Positions 50,589 through 62,573 of a DNA stretch of 64,000 bases are shown one piece after another. This DNA comes from Ascaris suum. Lineage: Eukaryota; Nematoda; Chromadorea; Rhabditida; Ascarididae. The stretch lies in assembly GCA_013433145.1 (NCBI GenBank), contig CM024180.1, forward strand, positions 2,383,001-2,447,000, given 5' to 3'. How positions within the stretch are numbered: the stretch's first letter is position 1; every line of letters begins with the position of its first letter. Below the pieces are notes generated by a model that saw only the letters and a program-made list of their open reading frames with translations, searched no databases and was not told the origin of the DNA. A program made the position numbers and the translations under genes.

Positions 50589-53154
50589 GTCCATAACGAT
50601 TGGAGAACGATGAACTAGTTATGAACCTAATCAATTTTCATTATTTTCGATAAAATCGGCAGATTTCTAAAAACCAAAAAAAACCCCCCTTAATTTCAGA
50701 AAATATTTGCCAAAAAAGAAAATTTCATTTTCTATGCTTCTATAGGTCTTTTTTTTAAAAGATTTGTACCGAAATATTTATTAAAATCACCTCCTTATAA
50801 AGAGTTTATATTTATCTTCATATCTTGCAATGATTGCTAAATTTTTTTCTCAACTGAATTTATTTCTGTAGCAATATTTGTCTTAAAATATAGTAATATA
50901 CATATGGTCAAATTCAATGCGCAAATAAGATTCTAAATGCATTACTGTTTAATGAATGAATTCTTCATTAATGAAACTATGATGTGCGTTGACCGTATAT
51001 ACAACAATAGACGAACAACGTATAGTCATATTTCGGCATTTATTAATTCATCCGTTAATTATGCAATTTCTAAACGACCAGCCAAATGACCCATCAAGCA
51101 GTATTGGGCGTTAGTTTTATGATTGCCATCCATAAGCACAGCTTTCATTCAGGAGCCTAAGGTGAGTGTAGGAGCTTTTCGGAGCCAATGACGAGTCAAA
51201 GGCTTTTCTTCAATTTATTTCACACGTCATCCAGTATTTGAACTAATTTATATCAGTTACAATATGCGAACTGGAAAGTGCGTTCTTGTTATTCACAAAG
51301 ATCAGTAATATATTGGTGAAGCAAGCTGTTCAATTTGCATACTCTGACTTTGCATAGCTAATTGTTCTACTGATAAAATGATTGGTCAAGATTGATGGTT
51401 GCCAGAAGGAGTTCCTAGGTAATATTCAATTAGGGTTCTTTACTTCCGTTGTTTGACCGCACAGCTGAGTGGACGATTGACCGATAGAGTTACTACTTAG
51501 GCCATATTAGTTAAAAATATGCAAATTCTTTTAATGGGTTACGTTCGCTGTTTTGGCATCTAGCACACACTCACTTATAAAATTGCTCACCTATATGCTA
51601 TTTATGATCGTCATATCTTTTTATAGGTAGTAATTCTCATTTGTAAGTTATTTTACTTTTGTTGATAAGAAAAAAAGATTTCAACAAAAGCAGTTTTTTT
51701 TTTGCAGAAGAAAAAAATATGTTATCGCAAAGGTTTCAATTATTTTCCACATCATCTTCTTGAGGTAATATAAACTATCGTCAAAACTCCCATTATTGGA
51801 GTTGTTAATTCGATCGACGAAGCAATTTGCAAATCTCGAAATATTTAATAATAATGAAAAAAAGTCACCTTTGTATCGAATTAACGAATCATTTTTGCTA
51901 GTTCAATATTATAATCAAATTATTACTTCTATTGAATTTTTCAATTATTTATGCAAATTAAAGACACATTCTCATCGAACACAACTTTGATTGGTTTTTT
52001 TTAAAACAACATCCTATTTTGTCCATCTTTAAAATCAATTCGTAATGCTTATCAATTGTGCCGGAAGTTGATGTTTTATGTCAAAGAAGGCGTAATTTGC
52101 GCTGTATTCGTATCCGCTATGGGGATTATCTTTTTCAGTTCATAATCTGCCGACCGCTAATTGTCGCTCAACATTCACCCTCAGGTTCATCACATACGAT
52201 CGTCTATTTCTTATCTTATACGATCTATGCCATATTTCTTTCAGTCATTGCTTTGCATCCATATTATAGTTGTGGACTATCGAATATGCGACAACGAAAA
52301 TGTTGAGTTATGTTTATTCGTTGAAATAATTTTTGAAGGCAAATAACGAAGAAAATTCATGGAGAAAAATTATTGAGGTTTATAATTGATTGAACTTTTA
52401 TATTCACCTTATCGAGTAATTCTCGTGAGTTCTTCATCTCAAATGTTTACTTTACTTTTGATATCATATAAATGTCTACTGCATGATTGCATTTATCAGT
52501 ATTCACTATTTCGATAATAAATTATTCGCTATTTTCTATTTATTCTATGATAATCACTCTTCTTGTAGAAGCTTTCAGATTATTTGGAATGAGAGTTCAT
52601 TGATAGCTCAGTGAATTTTCATATAGGTGACAAAATTCACCTCTTGAACTGAATTGAATTTAAGAACAGTTAGTCTGGAATTATTAGTAAGTGCAGTTAT
52701 CGATATTATATACGATTGTGGTGGAGGATGGTACGATTTCACTGTGAATCACATCCATGCAGCGAATATGAACGTTAACTATGAGCACCATAGTTAATTT
52801 TTCGTTTATCTTCTCAGTTAGAGCGTCACTCTCGTAGAAATCTGATCGATTAATCCAGTTCACCTATAGATTATTGACATTTACGAATAGAAGTAGAACA
52901 TACATAGAGAATGAGGATTTGTGAGAAATTTGAAAATTAGCATATTTATAGCTTGCTGAAACTTTAACGGTCGATTGATTCATTGGTTTTCGCCGATTAC
53001 GTCATCGACATGGCGTAATAGACGGAAATGAATACGTCTTCATATAATTTGATATCATTCCATTCGACCTGATGAACTGAATATACGTTATGCATTTTAT
53101 ATACAATTCTTCAACCGCATCAGCTGAACTTGAAAATGGAGCGATCGAACCTCC

Positions 53155-53155
<1 letters not shown>
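50589..53155. other. AT-rich DNA, no gene supported
   Basis: A frame at 52058-52306 is open for 82 codons without splice context. A tiny exon-like GAGCCTAAG between an acceptor and GTGAGT occurs near 51154-51163 but has no partner. Confidence 0.4.

Positions 53156-53250
<95 letters not shown>
53156..53250. repeat. (TA)n microsatellite
   Basis: About 95 bases of alternating TA, with protein-like frames on both sides ([17 protein letters not shown] before it, [19 protein letters not shown] after it). Confidence 0.97.
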
Positions 53251-53251
<1 letters not shown>

Positions 53252-53477
53252 TACTTTCGATGGAGATGGAGAATTTAAGGCGCTGCCATGTCAACTGCAC
53301 AATGTTGTAATGATGTGCCCATTTCTTGAAACTTCTATTTCGGAGTTGAACTTTTCATATCATAATGCCTATAGTTTTGAGTATAGTTGTGGGAAGACAG
53401 TTCCTATCGATATTGCCCTAATTTGTTATCTTCGAAACTACTTGAAAAGATGCTTGAAGCTTATTATCTGTAATTAG
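53251..53477 (+). other. Coding-like frame after the TA tract
   Basis: 75 codons are open ([20 protein letters not shown]... to TAA) with Cys-containing, protein-like composition. There is no clear acceptor apart from the TA tract itself and no recognised domain. Confidence 0.22.
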
Positions 53478-54145
53478 GCTGATCATCAATATTTCTTAAC
53501 TTTTGAGTATCATTCGGTGAGATTCACGTCGAGCAACATTATTTCTTTGAAAATCTTAACATTTCGTTCATACTTTCCAAACGTATTTAAATCTTTGTGT
53601 TCGGCATCGAGTTCTTGGCGATTGATGGAACGGCTCTAATAGGGGATTTATGAAGCAGTCCTCTTTTAAAATCCGACTAAGGTCACTACACTGTGGGAGG
53701 TTCCTTTATGCACATTGTGACTAATGCGACTGTAATTTTGAGAAATAACAACCCTCTTCCCTCATTAGGCTTGACACGAGGAGAAATACTAATATATCTT
53801 TCAATGTGCTGCAGATGCATATTAGATTAGCTGCGTATTATCTTTTGTACCCTTAAACTGTAAATTGAGTTATTCATAATGCCTTTATTGCGCCAGCATA
53901 TAGGAGAACCTTCACATCGCAAAAACGTTGGCTACGGTGAGCATATTCGAGCCCAGAGCATCAATCGCCGTTAGTTTTTATTAGCACTTTGTAGTAGGCC
54001 CATATTTCTAACTTACTGCTTCTGCGTGAAAGGTAAATCCCCATATGTTGCGATCTACTAAAGATAGAGTATGGACTTTTTGAAGTATTTTGCTCAGATA
54101 TTCAAATGTTCAAAGGTAATACATGAATGCATTTGAAGCAGCTCA
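53478..54145. other. No gene seen
   Basis: Mixed-composition DNA. I could not find the upstream part of the RTE-like element that follows. Confidence 0.4.
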
Positions 54146-54423
54146 TTAAAACTCTGGGTAACGAAGGCCGGAATGAAGAAATTTAGATGGGCGGCGAAGA
54201 TATCTGCACTAAAAAATGGCGATTGGGTAAAAAGAATAACAGAATGGACACCACGAATTGGCAAAAGAGGTAGAGGCCGACCTGCAATGAGGCGGAGTGA
54301 TTCTTTAAAAAAGACCGCAGGAACCAATTGGATCAGAGAAGCACTGAATCGGGACAACTGGAAGCGATAAGAAGAGACATTTATTCGTGATGAATGCTCT
54401 GTTGATTGAAATAAATAGATAAA
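54146..54423 (+). mobile_element. 3' end of an RTE-like non-LTR retrotransposon, 5' truncated
   Basis: The frame up to TAA at 54368-54370 resembles the C-terminal tail after the reverse transcriptase of RTE elements: KKFRWAAKISAL (the usual KxRWAGHI motif), then WVKRITEWTPRIGKRGRGRP (the WTxRxTEWxPRxxKRxRGRP motif) and NWIREALNRDNWKR. About 50 bases of 3' UTR follow, ending in AAATAAATAGATAAA, like the short A-rich ends of RTE copies. The endonuclease and polymerase domains are absent, so the copy is dead on arrival, as usual for target-primed reverse transcription. Confidence 0.8.
54173..54370 (+). pseudogene. RTE-type ORF C-terminal fragment
   Basis: 65 codons remain open from ATG 54173 to TAA. 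It is a fragment of a polyprotein normally near 1000 residues and would not be functional. Confidence 0.75.
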
Positions 54424-57400
54424 CACTAAAACTCTTGACTTGTTGCTCAAAGGGAATCACTAAGTTTCGCGTCCAGCTATGTGTCGAAAATAGAGTACGT
54501 TCCTCAAATTTTTTTCATCTCCACGTCAACAGCTTTAGCTCATGTTTGTTTAGCAGCATTTCACACCCTGATCTATCGCCTAAATTTGGAAGCCCCGCCT
54601 GTTATTAGTTTGTAAAATATCATTATTACTCGATAAAATGTAAATAGTAATATTATGTGTGCAGAATCACATATATGGTCTTTGAGAGCGATGCTTGGAG
54701 GATGGTTTTTTTTGCTAAGTGGCCTGTTATTACATGGAAATCGCCCTCAGATTATGGGAAGAAACATCAGACTAGAGGTTGTCGTGCATTTGGATGCCTA
54801 ATATCTCCGTGAATTCTGTCCACGAGGCTGGAATCATTGCGGACTCTGGCTTCAAATTGTTCAAGTCGCTACCTGATGCCACCTCAGAGGGTTTTCAAGT
54901 ATGAAGATACTGTATATGACGCTTATGTGATGCGAATCCATGAAGGAAGGATAGAACTTTTTTTTTATGGATTGTACAGTTTTTAGGAGTTCACACGTTT
55001 GCTTCTCCCCTTCATGCTTTCATGGATTCCTAATGAATGCTGCCTGTAACCTCTGAATACGTCAAAGTGATTTCACGTTTGTGGTTATTATATAACGCAT
55101 TGTGGAGTGCCATATCATTTAAGGCATCCTTATTGCTCCAAGATTGATGATAATGCCACTCATGATTGAACTCCAACGTTGAGAAATTTGATGCCAACTT
55201 TTCAAACTGTCTTTGACCTGGAGGAAATGTTCATGCGAACCTTTCGCGTTTCTTTTCGTATGTTAAATAAAACTTCTGGAAATATGCAAGCTTTGAAAAT
55301 TAGATAGACTTTGAGGATCGGGTGCATCTTGAATCTATGTACACTTTAAACCGAGGAAGATTTTATTATTTATTCCTAGAAAATCGTCACAGATGAGAAG
55401 TGATTCTCTGCGAGGTGACTAGTTATTATTTCTTTGTCATTGCAAGTCAATGTTGAGGTCTTTGCGGTCTCAGTGTGGGGCAATGGATCAATGGTTGAAT
55501 AGAAACAGATTGATTATGGACTTGTCGAATGACAGATGCATGAATACTGACATAAAATGGCGGCAAACGCGATAATACCACGAGTCGTCTGCTTTGCGGC
55601 AATTTTATTCCCCGTCAACCCATATAAAGTATGAAAATGTTTCAGTTCCTGGAATTATTTATTGGAATGACGAATTACGATGTTGATCTTAAGCATCGCT
55701 AAATCTTTCATCATTGTTTTACAAGATATCCCTGCCGAAAGTCAGAGTTATTCATAACTTTGAAGTGACGATAATGAGTAGGATGTATGTTATTTTCGGA
55801 GTAGAATTGTTGAGAATATAAGGGAGAGAGATTAGCTGTTGCAGATTTCACCTCTATCCTGTAGGTTTGGCTATTGTCCTCAAACTTCGGTTTGGAGGAC
55901 AGAACGTGTAATTTTCTCGACAAGGTGCTTTTGGCGCTGCTTTTTCCTTTCGATACTTAGCATCATAGTGCACACTACCTATGTGTTGGGAAGGTCAACT
56001 AAAACGTTCTCGTTCAATATCAAAAGGATTTCGGCTACTGCATAGCCAGAAGTATCGGAAAGCAAAGTTCGTAATGGGTTTTCCAATGATATTGAATGAT
56101 GAGTTTGCGAAATAAACCCATCGCTTCTTACAGAACAGTTTGGTGAATTTAGTTGATTTAATTGATTCTTAGAGACGTTATCAAAATTAGATTACGACAA
56201 AAGCTTTTCGTAGCAGCAGTTATGGATGTCGAGAGCCTCATTCCATTTAGATTATATTCACTTCTTCCATGTCTTAACTCATCTCAGCGAGCTTAAGACA
56301 TTTATGATATTACGTCCATGATATTTCTGCGTAAATATTTTGATGGTAAAATTGCAATATGCGCATCCGCTTAAATAAATGTGCTCCTCTTTTTCATTAT
56401 TCACAAACGAATTCTTGTTTTTTTTTATTCATTAGCTGAGGTTGCATCGCAAGAAGCACGACAATTTCCAAATTCTGTTAGGAATATTGCTTCGCTTAGT
56501 GCTTAACTAGTTTTTTTTTTTTTTTTTTTTTTGAGAGAGAGAGAGAGTATTGAGGCTGGCGAAATGAAAACTTAAATCAATATTATTCTGGCTTGTTTTT
56601 TTTTTATTGCCGGAGCATCCACTTGCTGCTAGTACACATAGGAGAACTCTAGATCACACACAAAAGCATTGAGGAGAGCGGTTGAGCTTATTCGAAGTGC
56701 AGTCTTGGGCTGGTAATGTGGAGGGTTAAGTAACACAAGAGCAATAGTATTGTTGTCATTTGTCTACATGTTGGGGAATTTGGCCCGGTTTCTTTTTAGG
56801 ACGCAGGTTTTCCTTCCATTTCCTCCTCCCGTCAGGTGTATCATTCAACCTCGGCCTCATTTTCATAGCCATAAATCTCGTTACAAGCCTTACTCTTCGT
56901 TCATTTCTCGATTTTTTTGCTTCGTCATTATTCCTGACCGATTTTTTTTTCTTTCATCGCCTGATAAAATCCTCAGTTTATTCATTCCCACTTGTTCACT
57001 TCTTTAGGGATTCACCATGATGATGTGGCATATATATGTTGTACACTTTCAATTACTGTTTCGTAAAACTATTCGGAGAACTCTCAAAGCATCTTTTTGG
57101 TGCTCTTTACATTTTCCTGCTTTATTTCCTTGATATTCTCACCGCTCACATGTACAGTTTATGCTGATTAGCTTTGAGCTTTATTCCAACTACCCTTCCC
57201 CCCCCCTCCTACTGCTTCCATATGGTCACGTTATGTATATAAGTGGGAGGACCTAATCGAAAAGGTAGCTTTACGAGCTGGTTTCTAGCATTGAAGCGCC
57301 GCTGTCATTATTCACGTCAAAAATTGTTTTATAGCAATCAGACATTTATATGACTATCGTTAGCTCCCCAGTCCCTCCTCCTCTTCTCCTCCTCCTCCTC

Positions 57401-57679
57401 CTCCTCCTCCTCCTCCATCTCCGCCTCTTCTCCATTTCTCATCTCTTCAAAACGACTGATCGCTAAAAGGATGGAACAGATCTCGCGCACTATGCGAAAG
57501 CATTTAACCTATTTGGCTGTGCATTAATTACTGCGAAAAGTAAAAAACATGCTCTATTTTTAGAATATAGAACTTCTTGATAAAATGTTTGCAAAGTTGT
57601 TCGCGATGTCATACTCATTGTCGCCTCGCTATGCCTCGAAATAGAAGACTTCCTTTCATCAGCGTTAAATTTTTTCAAT
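54424..57679. other. Mixed-composition intergenic DNA, no gene supported
   Basis: The region is somewhat richer in G+C than most of the window but only short frames occur. It holds a poly(T) run followed by (GA)n near 56512-56547, C-rich runs at 57199 and a CTC microsatellite. Confidence 0.4.
57369..57417. repeat. (CTC)n microsatellite
   Basis: About sixteen CTC triplets with minor interruptions, 280 bases before the coiled-coil gene. Confidence 0.93.
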
Positions 57680-57689
57680 AATTTTTCAG
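57680..57689 (+). promoter_or_regulatory. Probable spliced-leader acceptor
   Basis: AATTTTTCAG ends six bases before the ATG at 57696. A strong acceptor this close to a start codon is typical of nematode trans-splicing. A 5' UTR cis-intron is the alternative. Confidence 0.6.
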
Positions 57690-57695
57690 GTTGCC

Positions 57696-57755
57696 ATGGC
57701 TAATCTCTTTAGGAGTATCTTCAGGTCGAAGAAATCAAGCAAAGGAGCCCTAGAT
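57696..57755 (+). CDS. Coiled-coil gene exon 1
   Basis: 20 codons, basic N-terminus. Donor GAT|GTGAGT at 57756. Confidence 0.75.
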
Positions 57756-60700
57756 GTGAGTGGTCATTGTAATTTCGTTTTTTGTAGCTCTCTTCACTTT
57801 ATAAAATAAAAACACCTTGCAAGCATTAGCTGAGCTTGATATTTCGCTGATAGGCAATAAATTACAGTCATAAATAAGCTTCAGCAAATGCTTTCAATCA
57901 TCATATAACAAATGGGATCATTTGGGGGTCAGCAAATATAACAGAGAAAGGTGAATTTGTATACTGAAGCGATTTTTGATAAATCTAGTCTTGTTCAATT
58001 CAATTTCCTTTGTTTCTCAAGAATTAAAATTGCTACTTTGAGGGGTCTATGAAGATCACAAAACATTAATGCCTTTAATTTCAGAGATTGATCGTTGAAA
58101 AGTATTAATGATTGTGTTATTAGCCGATTTCAAGAAATTCCTTAAAATTTCACGATCAATTTCTTGACGATTGGGGAATATTGTAAATGACTGAAGATAT
58201 TTGCAACGTCAAATAAAGGATTATTCATGAATATAAATAAGAAAGCATTTGCTGATTTTTTTCTCACGCATTAATTGAAGCGTTTATCATGTACATCCCT
58301 GTTGCCTATGAAAGATACGTGGCCAAGGTTAAAGTGCCGATCAGATTGTGGAACGAGAAAGCAATTGAGTCTTATCAACTCCATTATGCTGAATAGTTAA
58401 ATTTCTATCCGAAAGGAAACGGATTTGGAATATAGGATAAACATTTTCAAGGAACGCGAAATTGGACTCAGAGATTCACGTCGAGGCCGATCGAAGGTCA
58501 CACGATTTGAATGCCCCGACGATGAAATTTCGGCAACTGCACCATATCATACAGTCACTCAACCGAAGGCCTATCGTGGCCCACGCTCATGTCCCGGTGA
58601 ACCGGTGGAGCATTTCGAACGCTTTGAAGCGGCGAATCGTTCGTTCGAATCCGAATTCCGTCATCCAAGAGAAGAGGTTCGAATTTCTTATGAAGCATTA
58701 TGTAGATATAAAAAGTGCAGTATGCACTTTTTTGATCTATCCACCTGAACAATTTCTTCCCTAGGTTATCAAAAAAATGAAGTAAAATATGCGAGATAGC
58801 GCATTTACGTTTCAGTTGATCTGAATCCCCGCTCAAATCCTCCACGTTTTTCTGCGATCCGAGATTAGTATAAGATGTTCCGCATTTCGCATTTGTTCTG
58901 TAAATTGTTCTGTATTTGCATACGTTCGTCCCCAAAAAGTGGGCGGATCCGGAATCTATGCAAATTCTCTAGTGCCTTTATATGCGTATAATTTCCTCTG
59001 AATTCATAAATCAATATGAAATACACTGTAAGACAATCTAAAATGTACAATATATCGAAGGAATTTCATAGCTCTGGTATGACTGACAACCGAGTTGAAA
59101 CTACCAGACAGACAGACAGACACACACACACATAGAAACAACTTTATCAAAATGCGTTTTGCGAGTGCAAATTTACGAAAGCGCATTAACAGGTCAGTTA
59201 CAAAGAAAAAAGAACAATAAAGTATGGGCCAGATTTATAAGATGCCAAAAGAAGATAGCAATTTCACGAGTTACTATAAAATCCCATTGGAATTATTGTT
59301 GATTTTTTATTTTTTATTTTCGCAGAAAAAAGGAACATCTTTTCCAAAAGCAAATGTCTTAGGCATTGTAAATAGTACCGTTATCTAAGGTAATTTAGCG
59401 TTATGTATACATAATTAGCTATGAAATATTTGCGTTTTGCAATTGCGAACGAAACATCTAGTTCTTTAATTGAATCTCTTTTTATTAGGTTCTCTCTCGA
59501 AGACGCGGTCTTCTGAAATACGGTCGTCATCGTCATGCAACCTCTGAATATGGCAGTGGTGATCCATCACCGACAAATCTCTATAGCTCATATAATCGAA
59601 CGCTTGATGATTCGGAATCAGATTCATGGGCGATCGAAAACGAGAAAAATCAAAGAATTCGAGTAATCACAGATTTTATTGCCATTTCAAAGGGGCTCCT
59701 TCATAATTCTCGTTGCATCTTTCTAGGGGGTTTTTTTTTTTTGTTAAGGGACAGCATATTGTTGACACAACCAGTCCACGCATTTTCTTTATATTCCAAA
59801 AAAGTTGCTTCAGTATCTAAAATCTTATTGGCCAGAAAAATTTCCGTATCAAAATCTGTGACGCGTGAAAGTCCGTCGGAACTCAGAAGGAAATGCAGCT
59901 TGCCTCCTGGAAGAGTTAAAGGTGCTTTGCGGAATTAAACGCTGAAGTTTTGCAGTAGTCTTCGGGTAGATGGTATCTTCTTATGCAAAGGTAGTGGTAA
60001 GCCTGAAATATTGTATTTATAGATTGTTAGTTCTTCTACTTAATTATCACTTGCGAAAAATTTGATGGGGTTCGATTTTGATAGAGTTCAATTTGAGGAG
60101 TTTCAATTAGAACGTGAAATTGGGGCAAATTAAATGATTAAGCTAAGAATTATTAGGCTGATTTAGAATTTTAGCCTAAAATGAATTTGCGCATCGATCT
60201 GTTAATTTCACCCGAATAGGTGCTGACTTGAAATTTATGGGTAGATACACGCGGTTGTCTTAATATATTCGTGAAACAAAAGCATGAAGAGATACTGTTG
60301 TCATTTCGCTACGACCAATAAATCGACCTAGTATATAATACAAATAAGGCGTTTGCGTAAAATAGTCATACCCTTTCTACAGGCATTCTTTCATGCCTCT
60401 TCTTTGCCGAAATTGTATGGAAATCACTTTTCCGGATCCGGTCGAAATTATGCCGGATGATAGTTTTGTTGAGCTGGTGTATGCGACGTATATACTCTAA
60501 CACTGATATACAACGAAAAACGACAATTGATAGTAACGCATAATGTTAATAACTTAACACGAGGAGGTTGGTTTAAAAATGTAGAGAAGTGGGGGGGGGG
60601 GGGGAGGGGGAGGAAGGATGAGCTGCGAAAATGATATTTAATTCAAGTTGTAAGAAATATTTTAGGAATTGGAGAATAAACTACATGAACATCGTGGTAA

Positions 60701-62573
60701 ACTTAAAGAGTATAAGGAAAGGCTACGGGCGGAGCGTGATCTACGAATCGTTAATGAACGTAATATGATGGAGGAAATCGAAAGATTGCGACGAGAAAGG
60801 AAACGTGATGAGCGTGATCGCAAAGAAAGTGATCAGCGTTATATCAGTATTATCAATCATTTGCGCACTAAGCTATCGGTGAGTTCTCGAGAGTTTAAAT
60901 AACAAGTATAGCATCGATTTAATTGTGCTTTCACGGAGGGGACGAAATACTATAAGATGTTTCGGGAATGGACGATATCTCGAGGAAGGACGAAATGCCC
61001 TAAGGTGTTGAATTTCTTGACTCGTTGGACTCGTGCAGCGGATATTTATAATGGTGTAACGACTATCGAAGGTGAATAGGTTCTAACAGCGGCACTGAAG
61101 AATTCGATCAAAAGATGCGCTAAACATATCGCAAATTTCCATATTCGTGAACCGTTCATTCCTCACTCTTCCGATGCAGCAAACGAGAAGATATCAAAGT
61201 AACTTGATCATGATATGTAAATCAGACGTTGCCAAGCGTTTGATATGTTTTCAAAAAAACTCTCTTCTTATTAACGGATGTTTCCGTTCATGAAACCATA
61301 TCTACGTCCCCTCATTAGAGCATACTGCTCCATATAACATACCCTAAACAAAAATCATCACCGTGGGCTCGCTCATATCTGTTACCAATCAATGAGTGAT
61401 CGATTATATCAATCAATTTGCAAGGATCTTTTCACGTTTTCGTTACGAAGGGCTACATCGTAAAACGCCTAGTACATCCATATTTTGGGACACTTTTAAG
61501 CGAAATGATGATAGAGTTGATAGATTCACTTGTAAATCAATGCGGAAGTATTCCTAGGGTGGTGAAAATTATGACTGAGGAATTCCACAACTCTATCTTC
61601 AGCTGAGATGGGCATACGCATGCATACTCATAATCACAACATAGCATCCAAAAATATAATATTCACATGCAAAATAATTGAATTCATATCAGTCGATACT
61701 ATTATTACTTTGCAAGTGCATATTTGCATAGATAAATTAAGAACCAAAGTTATAAAACCGTTTCTCAAGGTGCATTCAATGAAAATTTCGCTCGCACTTC
61801 ATATCGTTCAAAATTCTCCAATTTTATGGGGATTTTTTTCGTTATTAAATGTAGTATAAAAATCTTCGCCTCTAAGAAATGATAAAAATAGTTTTAACAT
61901 TTTTCATATTGCTAATCATTGTTATACCTCAAATTTGTTGTCAAATGAGTTTAATTCTAGCAGAGATAGACTATCGCATAATCAATGATACTCTTTGAAT
62001 TTCAATTTTCGAATTTATTCGTTCAATTTTTATTAAGTACGAATTATTTTGTATATCAGGTATTTATTTCAGCTAATCGAACAACAACGTTATGGTGGTG
62101 GCTTAATGGCTCCATTAGGTAATGCATCTGCGTCGACCACAAATGGAGCAGCGCTAGGTGCTGGTGAATCATTATGCACGATGTCTTCATCATTTATGCA
62201 ACAAGTCGATTTCACACAATCCACACTACAACGTGATCTTGATTCTGTGGATGAGACAAAGAATTTCCGTAACGGTGAACCAGCCGATCTGGAAACACCA
62301 CGTAGTAGCAGTCTTGCGGAACGCAGTAAAACATTCACCGACGATGAACCACTTGGCTTAGAAATGCCACGTGCAACAACTTCGTCAAGTTCTTTACTCA
62401 TTGCGGGTACGGCCAATGATACGACCATATTGAAGCATGATGATTCGGATGGTGGTTACGTTACAACGAATGAATTCTTTCCAAGTGTAGAGATTAAAGC
62501 AAGACGCGTATATAGCGAATCTGCACTGCCGACAATTGCGACGTCTAAATCATTGGCAGACATGAAGAAATAA
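57696..62573 (+). CDS. Coiled-coil protein, five exons, unidentified family
   Basis: Exons 57696-57755, 58452-58676, 59489-59662, 60666-60878 and 62073-62573 all begin and end in phase 0 and give a 390-residue protein. Residues 1-20 are basic and amphipathic (MANLFRSIFRSKKSSKG), residues 21-95 are charged, 96-153 are basic then Ser/Asp-rich, 154-224 form a strongly charged Glu/Arg/Lys helix with heptad character, and the tail is Ser/Thr-rich with two related motifs (GEPADLETPRSSS and DEPLGLEMPRATT). I infer an intracellular scaffold or adaptor, possibly membrane- or cytoskeleton-associated; the sequence does not show a catalytic domain. I do not recognise the family. The start is chosen because of the acceptor six bases upstream. 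Confidence 0.78.
58452..58676 (+). CDS. Coiled-coil gene exon 2
   Basis: 75 codons (EREIGLRDSRRGRSKVTRFE... to FRHPREE). The acceptor ATTTTCAAG and donor GAG|GTTCGA are weaker than elsewhere, but both keep phase 0 and codon use (GAA, CGA, CGT) matches the other exons. An overlapping frame is also open but uses AGG and CGG codons rare in the other exons. Confidence 0.6.
59489..59662 (+). CDS. Coiled-coil gene exon 3
   Basis: Acceptor TTTTTATTAG, donor CGA|GTAATC. 58 codons: VLSRRRGLLKYGRHRHATSE, then a Ser/Asn/Asp-rich stretch ending NEKNQRIR. It has no ATG. Confidence 0.78.
60592..60616. repeat. Poly(G)/G-rich run
   Basis: About 12 consecutive G followed by AGGGGGAGG, inside intron 4 shortly before exon 4. 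It could form a G-quadruplex. Confidence 0.9.
60666..60878 (+). CDS. Coiled-coil gene exon 4
   Basis: Acceptor ATATTTTAG, donor TCG|GTGAGT. 71 codons: ELENKLHEHRGKLKEYKERL... to NHLRTKLS, highly charged and helix-prone, with leucine or methionine at heptad-like positions. Confidence 0.85.
60879..62072. other. Intron 4-5 of the coiled-coil gene
   Basis: 1194 bases. Two open frames (61418-61606 and 61608-61859) occur without matching splice signals in phase 0 and are taken as chance. Confidence 0.6.
62073..62573 (+). CDS. Coiled-coil gene exon 5 (terminal)
   Basis: Acceptor TATTTATTTCAG. 166 codons and TAA at 62571-62573. Continues the coil with LIEQQRYGGG, then a Ser/Thr/Ala/Asp-rich tail with two PR(S/A) motif repeats and a C-terminus TSKSLADMKK. 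Confidence 0.85.
   Translation, partial: LIEQQRYGGGLMAPLGNASASTTNGAALGAGESLCTMSSSFMQQVDFTQSTLQRDLDSVDETKNFRNGEPADLETPRSSSLAERSKTFTDDEPLGLEMPRATTSSSSLLIAGTANDTTILKHDDSDGGYVTTNEFFPSVEIKARRVYSESALPTIATSKSLADMKK

Noticed and set aside
58462..58764. 100-codon frame overlapping exon 2 of the coiled-coil gene
   Set aside because: It uses AGG/CGG-type codons unlike the other exons, and the alternative frame keeps phase 0 on both sides.
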